From Thalassia testudinum (taxonomy: Eukaryota; Streptophyta; Magnoliopsida; Alismatales; Hydrocharitaceae), in assembly GCA_037157565.1 (NCBI GenBank), contig JAZHRO010000013.1, positions 35,778,501 to 35,842,500 on the forward strand: a stretch of DNA of 64,000 nucleotides. The letters are read 5' to 3'. Each line of letters opens with the position of its first letter. The stretch's first letter is position 1. The position numbers and the translations under genes are program-made. The notes under the pieces are model-generated. The model saw nothing but the letters and a program-made list of their open reading frames with translations, was not told the origin of the DNA and did not search any database. Positions 33,901-42,610 of this stretch are shown in pieces.

Positions 33901-36336
33901 CCTTTATTCACATCTTTCAATTTTTCTCACTATTTCATTTATTTCTCAGATCCTTTACTTGATCTCGAATGTCCTCGTGGGAACGATCTTGATTGCAGTC
34001 TTTTCCAAAAGTAGAAGTAGCACGTGGTGCTCTCCTGGCCGGGAGAGTCCCCCGTGGTGATCCTACCCTCAGTCAACCACCCCAAGGTCACTGACAGACG
34101 TAACGGTGACTACGGCACGCGCGATAAACGCACAGGTAGCTAGCCCGCACTGGCACGCGGTCAGTCGTTTCCGTTAACGGGTGCGCCCAAAGCACAGCAC
34201 GGAACCAGGGCAGAGCCCTCTCAGTAACAGGGGTCCAACCCCTCCACAGTAACCAAACCGGGGCCTTGCCCCTCCACAGTCCGCGCACCCTCGCCTGACT
34301 ACCCCGGTTTGCCCTAGTGGGCCTACAAGTCGGTGAAGGAGGCTAGCAGAACCCCGGGGCCCGTGGGGTAGCTAGTACTCTCCTAACACTACTAGCTCTC
34401 CTCGGTACTACGTACACGAGGGCCAACAAGTCGGTACAGAGTGGCCAATCCTAACCCCGGGTCCCTGGGGCGGCTGGCCCCACTCTGCACTAAACAGGTA
34501 CAGGTACTTCCCTTGGTACTGCGTACCCAAGGGACAGTACAAACTACATCTCAGTTCCATTCCTTTTTCTTTCCAGGAGTTCCACTCCTAATTCCCCGTA
34601 GGGTTCCAGCTCTTTACCTCAGAACATCTTATGTTTCACTTTCCAGTTTCACGTTCTTACAAACCATGATCTCAAACATGTTTCTTTATTCATAACAGGC
34701 AGCTGTTAATTAAATTTACAGGCAGCTTTATATATTCCTTTCCATTTTTCTAAGACTGCAGTAATATACATTCCACTAGTTTTTCCATCCTAGGATTCAT
34801 GCCATATCCTAGGATCTATCATACAATCTAGTTTTCCGGCCCTAGGATTCATGCAACACCAAGGAGCTATCATTCCATATATTTCTCATTCCTAGGATTC
34901 ATGCAATGCCCTAGGTTCTAGTTATGGTTCCATACTTTAACAGATTTTATTAATACTTAAAGCCACTCTACCAGGTACAACGGGAGTAATGGGGGCGTGA
35001 TCGGGAATCCCGCGTGCCTCCGCGACTCTCAAGACTGCAATCGAACGAGGTCCTATCACAAGGATCAAACACAAGGAGTGTCTCAGAACAGTGTATAGCT
35101 ACTGTAGACGAGTAGAGGAATTAATTCTGAAAAGAACGCAACTCGAATCGCGGAAAACGGAGCCCAAACGGGCCCTAAACGGGTCGAAAAAGACGATACT
35201 GTGCAAAATCAGACGTCTGGAACTCCTTCCAGACGTCTTAAACGGTGGATCAGAGAATTACCTGTTCAGCTTGGTTCCCTGGACGTCCAGAAGTCTGCGG
35301 GGACGTCTGCCCTAGATCCCAGACGTCCGATGGTCCCTAAGGACTTCTGGAGGTCACTCCCGCCGTTTGGTACAACTTCCAGACGTCTGATTCGCAAAGG
35401 ATGACGAATCAGCGAACCTGCGCACAGCCAACCCCCCTCCCTCAGTACGGTCAGTCGACAAGAAGGAAGAAGAAACCGGAAACTCACCTTTCAGACGTCT
35501 GTATGATCTTACAGACGTCGACCGTGCCGTCTGGATATCAACCCAGACGTCTGATTCTGGAAATTTTTCCAGAATCAGAACCCTGCTCGGCCTCCGCTCG
35601 CGACGCCGCCCGCGTCGCACCTCGCGCGTCTGCTGCTCAGCCCGCAGCAGGTCCCTCTCCGCGTCGCTCCGCGCCCCCTGCGCCCTCCGCCGGCCGGCCA
35701 AGCCGCTCCGGCGAGCTCGCCCTCACGGCAGAGCCCCGCCCTCGCACGCCGCAGCTCCTCCGCGCTCACTGCGGCTGCCGCTGCCGCCCTCGCGTCCGCT
35801 CGCTCTCGCGCACAGGAAGGAGAAGGAGGAGGAGACGGTGGAGACGGGAGGGGAGGCGCGCCCTTTTAAGGCCTCGCGAGGAGGAGAGAGAAGGCGGTCG
35901 CAGCGCGCCTGCAGCCGCAGAGAGAGAGAGAAAGGAATCGCAGGTCCCGTGCGAACATAACTGTTCTCCAGACGTCTATAAACTATCCCGGACGTCTGGT
36001 CAGACGTCTGGATGTGATCTCAGACGTCTAGTCCGACGTCTGGGACACCTCCCAGACGTCTTAAAAGGCGTCTGGGGCACGCGTTCGTTACAGTGTGGCT
36101 TTTTAAAGCTGCGCGGGGAGAGAGAGAGGGCGAGACAGAGGGGGAGCGCAGACTGCGGCCGCAGGAGGAGAGAGGGGAAAAGAGAGAAAGGCGGTTGCTG
36201 GTCTGCGCGCGCCTGTGCACAGACGTAGCCCCGCGTGCCACCGAAAAAAATAGATCCCAGACGTCTGGAAGGGGTTCCAGACATCTGGGCCACCTCCCAG
36301 ACGTCTTAAAAAACGTCTTGGAGTGCGTTCGTAACA
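30993..36336 (+). mobile_element. Tandem D1 LTR pair without internal domain
   Basis: The insert starts TGTAACGACCCG and ends CGTTCGTAACA, flanked by a perfect TSD gaatc (30988-30992 and 36337-36341) inside T1 copy 6. It consists of two direct D1 LTR copies. The first (30993-33428) lacks its last approximately 500 bp and abuts the start of the second (33429-36336) at 33428/33429. Shared landmarks include ggtgctctcctggccgggag (near 31590 and 34030) and the CAGACGTCTG clusters. No internal coding region lies between them. Long arginine- and serine-rich open frames at 33,100-33,400 and 35,400-36,230 are GC-rich noise. Confidence 0.82.
33429..36336 (+). repeat. Full-length D1 LTR (second of the tandem)
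   Basis: The 2908-bp LTR has a CAGACGTCTG hairpin at 35211-35238 (arms agacgtctggaa and ttccagacgtct, 4-bp loop). Near its 3' end are two diverged copies of a roughly 215-240 bp module (about 35860-36090 and 36093-36330), each with a ttttaa-containing box, an agagagaga tract and several CAGACGTCTG palindromes ending in a gcgttcgt-taca motif. Its end CGTAACA differs from the CATTTCA end of copies A and B, so this is a D1 subfamily. Confidence 0.7.
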
Positions 36337-36650
36337 GAATCTAAGAAACCTAATCTAAGGACGAAAGGGAAGGGAATCCCACGTCAGTATGGTTGCTGGA
36401 CGTGGGGAAGACGAAGTCCTCCGTAGATGAGGTGGCGGCGAAGACGGGGCAGAGGCGACGTCAGCCGGTATTGCCCGATGCGGAGGACTGAGGTGAAGTT
36501 AACCCTACCATTGGTATTGTGGTTGGGTGACGAGAGAGCGAGGGAGAAGCCGTCGGAGCTTGCGGATTTGTTGTGGCCGGAGGGGAGAGAAGAATGGAGA
36601 GAATTTGACCCAAATTCAAGTTGAGGAGACTCATCTGGATCTGGGGAGTC

Positions 36651-36658
36651 TTTAAATA
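36651..36658 (-). promoter_or_regulatory. Upstream TATA box of T1 copy 6 (tatttaaa)
   Basis: On the minus strand the context is cacctatttaaagactcccc, nearly the same as in copy 1. Confidence 0.5.
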
Positions 36659-39160
36659 GGTGTTTGGAGAGGGATTTGTGCTTGGAAGTCAAGCTTCCAA
36701 GCAAGGAATGGTCACCGACGATGGAAACTCTCAAGAGACCCAAATCTCTCATGCGTTCGCATGAGACATTGGGACACAATTAGGGCTCATCAATGGGTTC
36801 AAATTGGAGGGAAATTCTTAGAGAATCTTCCTTCTAATTTTGGAAGAGATTCTCTGAGAAATCAAAGAGAACTCTCCTTTCAAAGCTCGTCGGAGTAGGA
36901 CTCCTCCGCTATAATGGTGGAGGGCCTATTTGTGAAGACGATGAGAAAGTTAGGGGACTGTTTGTAAGGGTTTTGAAAGATAAGTGTAGAAATGTAATCA
37001 AACTGGACCTTTTTGCAAACTAGGTCAAGATGAATTCCTCTTAGCTCCAAATTTTGGTAAAAACCTAATTTGAACCTAAGGAATCAAATGATGAAATTGG
37101 ATTTTAAGTTTGACCATGTTTGAGTAGGCAATTTATGCAAAAACCTAAATTAGGGTAAACATCTGTCTGAGACCCCATTCTAGGTCAAGATGGGTTCTAA
37201 TGGCCAAATTGAAGGTTCTAAACCCTAGATAATATTTTTATATGATTTTTAGAGGGTTTAAGTGAATTTTATTTTGACCAAAACCTTGGTTAATCAAGTG
37301 GGTCTATTTTAAGGTTTCAAGAAGTCATTTAATTCATAGGATACACACAAACCCTTTTCTGTTTGATTCAACCCACTTGTTATCTTGTTAAGGCCATTTG
37401 ACTTTTGTTTAGCTATTGAGAAAACCTGTGGTTGTAATGCATTGGTAAAATTGTTGTTTTAACCCTAGTTTCTTATTTTTCTCTCAGCAAGGTTATGCAG
37501 TAAATTAAGACCTGCAGTTGGTTATGTAGGAGCATTTATTCTCTTCATTGGATCAAAATGAGCCAGTTATGGCTCATGATGGTGTTCCCATCAGTAGAGT
37601 CTCAAATCAACTAAGTGATTTTCATTGACTCTATAATGCATTAAAGACAATCAATCCTCACAGAAATCCAAATCAAAACATGGCTCATCTGAGGTGAATT
37701 CTGACTTCAGAATCACCTCAAATTCCCAGCCAATCAGTGAATCACATCAAAACACTTCAGTTTGTTGAATCAAAGCATTTAAAGCCCAAATGAATAAAAA
37801 TCTTTGAAATTTGAATTCATAGAAAATACGGCAAACTGATTCAATTTTTAGCTAAGATCAGGGGCTTTTGTGATAAGTATTGGATGAATGGGAAGCCCCT
37901 AATGTGATTTTCAACGCTAATTTCAGATCTGAGGTTAGAAACTAATAAGATTTGAAATTAGGTCTTATGAGTGGGTGGATTGCGAAATACAAATCAAGGG
38001 AATAAAAAATGAGGTGAAAACATGTAGAGGAAGAATAAAATGAACAGTGATTGGGTGAATTTCTTCCCCTCTGATTTGGGATGATCAGAGGAGGTGAGGG
38101 GGGAAATATCTATGCTAAATCTACTCCTAATGCTACACTAATCAGAACAGCAGATCGATTACTAATTCTACATCTAATTCTACTTTAATCTACCTCTCTA
38201 ATGCTACAGCTAATCTAGAAAGCATTAAAACTACTTGATGAGAACCTCATCATGAGCCATAACTAGCTCATTTTGACCTAATACAAAGGATAAAAGCTCC
38301 TACATAACTCAAGGAAAGGCTTAACTCAGAGAATTCTGAGTTTAAGGAGAAAACAAGTCATAAGGGGTAAAAATGCAATTTTACCAGTATAATCTGCATA
38401 CAGGGTAATTCAGGGCCCAAACATAGGTCAAATCAACTTAATAAGAATAAAAGTGGGATGAGATGATCTAGCAAGGGCTACAGCAATTCCAAGAAACTAA
38501 ATGATAATCTGTAACCCTAAAACAACCCACTTCAACTCACGAGGTTCGAGGCAAAGTAAAAATAGAATAAACCCTCTAAAATTCATATAAAAATAATCTC
38601 TAGGGTTTAGAACCTTCAATTTGGCCTTCAGAACCCATTTTGACCTACATTGAGAACCATGCCCAATTAATAACTTAATTTGGGTTTTCGCATAAATTGA
38701 CCGGTCAAACAAGGTTTAATATAGAAATGAAATTTACCATCAGATTCCTTAGGTCCTAATTAGTCATGTATAAAAACTTGAGCCTAAGAAGAAACCTCCT
38801 TGACCAACTTTACACTTTGGTCCTCATACATTTACTTTTTGGCCCTCAACTTTTGAACCCTCGCATTTTGGCCCCTAACTCTCCTTCGTTCTTTGCGTTC
38901 AGGTCCCCCCAGCAAAACCTGCCAGCACCATGCTCCGGCGACCTTGTGCGGAGCATGGCGCCGCGCAGGGTGAGGGGGAGAGCCTGGCAAGTAAACCGGG
39001 GGTGCCCTGCGTCGTCAGCCGTCGCAGGGACACCCCCCTGGTCGCTGTAACCCGCCATACCGGCCGTGCGAACGCACGGACGGTATGGGTTTCCATCTCC
39101 GGCGTCCTCCGGCGAGGGAGACACGTCGTCTCCCTCCTCCTTCCTCCCTGTTTTGATCCC

Positions 39161-39168
39161 TATAAATA
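39161..39168 (+). promoter_or_regulatory. Upstream TATA box of T1 copy 4 (tataaata)
   Basis: The context is ccctataaatacccccg, 900 bp upstream of the USE. A 16-bp stem with one mismatch lies 73 bp upstream (39055-39088). Confidence 0.58.
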
Positions 39169-40060
39169 CCCCCGTCGCTCCACCGACCTGGGCAGCTCGG
39201 ATCTGACGGAGAAAACCCCCAACTTTCCTCTCCTCTCACTCCGGCAGACGCCCACCAGCTCCGGCGGTTCTTCCTCCTCCTCCTCTTCGCTCTGCCGCAA
39301 TACCAGCAGCAGAGACTTCCTCCCCTGCTCTTCCCGCGCCACGCCGTACCCAGCTGGCGCCTCTCCGGCTCTCTGCTCGCCGCCGCCCCTTCCCCTGGGC
39401 ATCTTCTTCTCCGGCGACAGTTGATACGACTGTCGCCCTACCCCGGCCCCTTTCGTCTCCGTAGCTAGGTCAGAACTCCTCCCCATCTCCCCCTCTTTCT
39501 TTTCCTCACTGTCTTTTATTTGATTAAACCCTCGACCGCTCCTGTTCGCCCTCACCTTCTCCGCCTCCGGCCATCCTCCGGCGAGCCGCTCCCATCACCT
39601 CAGCAACCCACACGGCTCGCCGACCACCGCAGAACCTCCGCCTCCTCATCCTGATCAACCCCCGCCCTTCCACTTCCCCCACATCACCCTCTGCAACCCC
39701 ACCGAACAAACCCATCCTCCGACCCACAGTCCGACCTAGGGCAGCCCTTGCACGCCGCCCCACGCCTCGCCACCACCCACACGAGCTTCGCCGCACCCTG
39801 GCGAAGCTCCCGGCACCTTCTGATTAGGCCGAGAGGCCGTTTTGCTGTGAACAGGCCACCCGACCTCCGCCGCCATTGCCGTGCAGAAGGAGCTGCTTCC
39901 GCCTACAGCTGCAGGCGCGTCACGCCCAGATTCGACTCCCAGACCTTGCGAGGCGTTTCGACAAAGCATCAGGCTCGCAGCTGGGGCGAAAGCCTCGCGT
40001 GAAGCCGCGATCGCCCGCTGCTTTCTCCGCTGCGGGCGCTCAATTAGGGTGGGACATTTA

Positions 40061-40101
40061 GTCCCACCTCGGAAAAGTCTGAAGAGGCGCAGCGGTATAA
40101 G
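40061..40101 (+). promoter_or_regulatory. snRNA-type USE plus TATA, T1 copy 4
   Basis: USE gtcccacctcg (40061-40071) has one mismatch. After 24 nt comes tataag (40096-40101). As in copy 1, the USE forms one arm of the inverted repeat ggtgggac-attta-gtcccacc. A tgcgggcgct element lies 30 nt upstream. Confidence 0.57.
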
Positions 40102-40125
40102 GCGCAAAAGTGTTGGAGGCTTACT

Positions 40126-40368
40126 GCCTCAGCACACGGGGTGAGGTCCCCTACACCCGCCCGGTTACCCGGTCTCGTCCGCGCTCACGCCCCGCGGACC
40201 TGACCCGACCCGACTTAGACTGACCTGCACTCCTCGCCCACCACACACGCCGGTGGGCCTGGACCCGGGCGCGACCTGTACCCGACTACCCGGCAGCTCT
40301 GGGAGAGCTTTCCCAAGAGCGGATTCTGAGAGAGAGAGACGCGGGGGGGGAAGGGTAGAGTAGGTTTT
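40126..40368 (+). ncRNA. Candidate Pol III LTR RNA, T1 copy 4
   Basis: GCCTC starts at 40126, 30 nt after the TATA. The next TTTT is at 40365-40368, giving about 243 nt. It contains ggggtgaggtccc near the start and the gctctgggagagc hairpin. Confidence 0.43.
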
Positions 40369-40470
40369 GTCCTCTGACATAAACTCTGAAGTGTGCAGGC
40401 ACAGGTGAAGAAGAAGGACCGTGGAAGAAGAAGGAAGCTGAGGGAGACACTGTAGCAACAAGCGGTTTAA

Positions 40471-40496
40471 GTCGTCTGATTGGAAAATCAGACGAC
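40471..40496 (+). repeat. Conserved U5 hairpin with exchanged base pair, T1 copy 4
   Basis: Arms gtcgtctgat (40471-40480) and atcagacgac (40487-40496) pair perfectly with a 6-nt loop. Compared with copies 2 and 3 the second base pair is changed in both arms, so pairing is preserved. Confidence 0.7.
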
Positions 40497-42424
40497 GTCC
40501 TGAAGGGAAAAGAAGAAAGAAGAAGAGACGACGTCCTGATAGGAAAAAGAAAGAAGAAAGAAGGAGATCTGAAGAACAACAGAAGAAGGCGAGGCAGAGG
40601 AGAACACAAAAGAACAAGGGAAGAACTGAAAGAAGAGAAGCACGAGAAGAAGATCTGAAGAAAGGAAAAGAAGAAAGAAAGAAGAAGAACAGGACCGCTC
40701 TGCAGAAGAAAAAGGAAGAACAGGAACAGCTGAAAGAAAGAAGAAGAACATCACCACTGCAGATAAAGAAGAAGAAGATAACAGAAGATCTGAGACGAGG
40801 AGAAGCAAAGAGAAAAGAAGAAAAGACAACAAATTCTTTCTCTCTCTCTTTCTTTATTTTTGTAAAAGAAACTTGTACCCCTAGAATACAACTTGCTCCC
40901 TGAGTTCGACCTCGGGAACTCTTTTATTTTCCGAGTAAAAAATTTATATATTTGAAATGTTGGTAATAACTGGTTATACTACAACGCTATAACAATAAAA
41001 CCCGGTTGCCGTCAACGTTTCACTACTCTAACAGGAAGAATGGGACTTGTGGGTCCTTAGCCGCTGGCTAAGGAGGAAGAATGGATGGGGAAGAGCTCCA
41101 ACGGAGTGAAAAGCCTGCTAATGAGGCTTATGGGTCGTCCTCAAGTGCTATGTGGTCCTTAACGACGAGGAGAGTCGGAGAGAAGTCGGAGATTACACAG
41201 CCGGTGGCTGTGAAATCAGGGAATTTGTGAGGAGGAGAGGCTGGAGTGGAGAGCGATCCCTTACACGCACGACCACTAAGGTGCTTAAGTAGCGATCTCA
41301 GTAACACAGATCACCGTGTGGGTGAAGTTAGGTGACGAGGGCAACGGTGGCAAGGATGAGATGAGACAAGCGCATGGACTGCAAAGTTGAAATCAGACCG
41401 TAGGATAGGATCTGGGGATGGGGTGAGCACACGCGTCGCTTCACGCGAAGCTTTGACTGAGATCGAGTCGTAGATCAAAATGAAAAGAGAACGGATGGTC
41501 CAGATCACATGAGTGCATCGTGTGAACAATGTCAGGGTGGGAAGAATGTGGCATTGGTTCTATTGGGTAATTTACAAGGTCTGCCCTTCTACAAATGGGT
41601 AGAAATTTTGCACAAGGGCCTGTAAGTGATAGGAAATAGTAACTGAATTGTCCTTAGGGGCTTTCAAAGAGGTCCCTACAGTTTACAAATATGTCCGAGA
41701 AAGTTTTCTAAAGAAGGAAATGTGATGCATAAAGGACCTAAATGTAAATTCTAAGTTTCAAGACCTTAATGATGTCTAAATGCCTTCAAGTTTTTATATA
41801 TGCTTAATTGAACTTTTTAAAAAGTTAATTATACTTTTAATTTGGACTTTTAAACTTGTTTACGTGTTCAATTTACACTTGGATCATCATTTGACTTTTT
41901 TCTCAAGGATATCTCAATTTATGACCTAATTATGCAATCTTAATATAGAATTAATGTTTTAGGTATTTTTCTTTAATTCCCACACTTAACCCTTTTTATG
42001 TATTAATTTGGTATTGTTTAGCCCAGTTTCTAGCTTAATTTTAGCTTTTTAGATATGATGAGTAGCCACTGATCCCCATCGGTTGCAAAGGGAGCTGGGC
42101 TCAGTTGAGCCCGGCCTTAGCTGCGTTCTTACTGTTTTTCCTTAGCTCCTGTTGTAGTTGTGAGTATTTTTTGTTCTATGTAATACTGTTTCAGTACTTT
42201 TAACTGTACTTTTCTCTGTCATAGTTGTGATGGCCTGTAACTTTGATAGACCATTCCGCTTTGTTCTTTTACTGTCTCTTGTTTATTTCTGCTTAGTTAC
42301 ATTGCATGTGTGGTTGTGATTTATTTCCTGCTTTTGGTTGTTTCTCGTTGGACAACTAGGTCTTGGGATTAGTCGAGGTGGGCCGATCTCGGGTCCTGTA
42401 AGGATCTGGGATCGAGTTGTAACA

Positions 42425-42610
42425 ACTCTCGATCGAGGAAGTAGAGGGAAAAGAAAAAAGAGAAACAGGGAAAGAAGAGAGGAGGAGAGAGTGAAAAAGA
42501 TGGAGAGACGTAAGTGAGAGTCGCACACCTCTCTCCTCTCTTTTTCTTGTGCATGTACAAAGTGAGTGTCGTATGGTGCTAAGTTCTTGACTTGCAGGAG
42601 GCACACAGCT
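42425..42610. other. Right part of the interrupted outer element
   Basis: This 186-bp purine-rich then C/T-rich stretch continues the sequence interrupted at 910. Joined with 840-910 it would lie just downstream of the TATA box at 851, as expected for an LTR leader. It ends at the T3 LTR starting at 42611. Confidence 0.4.

Larger units (their letters stand above)
25371..37593 (-). mobile_element. T1 LTR, copy 6, minus strand, interrupted
   Basis: On the minus strand it starts TGATGGGAACACCATCATG at 37593 and ends with CTCAACA at 25371. The pieces are 25371-25475, 29540-30992 and 36342-37593, about 2.81 kb, within the T1 size range. It is interrupted by a T2 LTR (25476-29539) and a D1 tandem (30993-36336). 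Flanks aaaaa and gtaga do not match, so its own TSD is lost or the end is misplaced by a few bases. It carries TATA at 36658, a USE at 30400-30410 and the U5 hairpin at 29699-29724. Confidence 0.72.
38236..41022 (+). mobile_element. T1 solo LTR, copy 4
   Basis: The 2787-bp LTR (TGATGAGAACCTCATCATG...CGTTTCA) has a perfect TSD ctact (38231-38235 and 41023-41027) and interrupts the minus-strand T3 LTR. It has TATA at 39161, USE at 40061, a U5 hairpin at 40471-40496, a purine-rich tract at about 40400-40835, and gttcgacctcgg with ctacaacgc. It is GC-richer than the other copies between 38900 and 40350. No internal domain is attached. Confidence 0.87.
11172..42061 (-). mobile_element. T3 LTR, minus strand, heavily interrupted
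   Basis: This LTR is homologous to the plus-strand T3 LTR at 42611-47773. It survives as 11172-13079, 15744-16689, 24938-25370, 37594-38235 and 41028-42061, together about 4.96 kb against 5.16 kb for the uninterrupted copy. The flanks gtagc (11167-11171 and 42062-42066) act as the TSD within D1 copy A. The outermost bases are eroded: the terminal hairpin is partly missing on the right. It contains very AT-rich sequence (12340-13079), a USE/TATA pair near 12222-12262 and GA-rich and GCAGCA-rich patches (about 16450-16560). No internal domain belongs to it. Confidence 0.7.
911..42424 (-). mobile_element. D1 LTR copy A (TGTAAC-type), split by nested insertions
   Basis: Read on the minus strand, this LTR begins TGTTACAACTCG at 42424 and ends CATTTCA at 911. 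The surviving pieces are 911-2855, 10815-11171 and 42062-42424, about 2.66 kb in total, close to copy B (about 2.71 kb). The flanking 5-bp sequences are actat (906-910) and actct (42425-42429), a TSD with one difference. A TGTAACGACCC-like start is common in Ty3 Del/Tekay-type chromovirus LTRs, but no internal domain remains, so the clade is inferred. It carries many CAGACGTCTG-like palindromes (for example near 970, 1410 and 1790). All other elements between 2856 and 42061 lie inside it. Confidence 0.7.

Noticed and set aside
35401..36228. Longest open frame in the window (275 residues, Arg/Ser/Ala-rich)
   Set aside because: It lies wholly inside a D1 LTR, is GC-driven low complexity, spans the duplicated palindrome module, and is not open in the first tandem copy.
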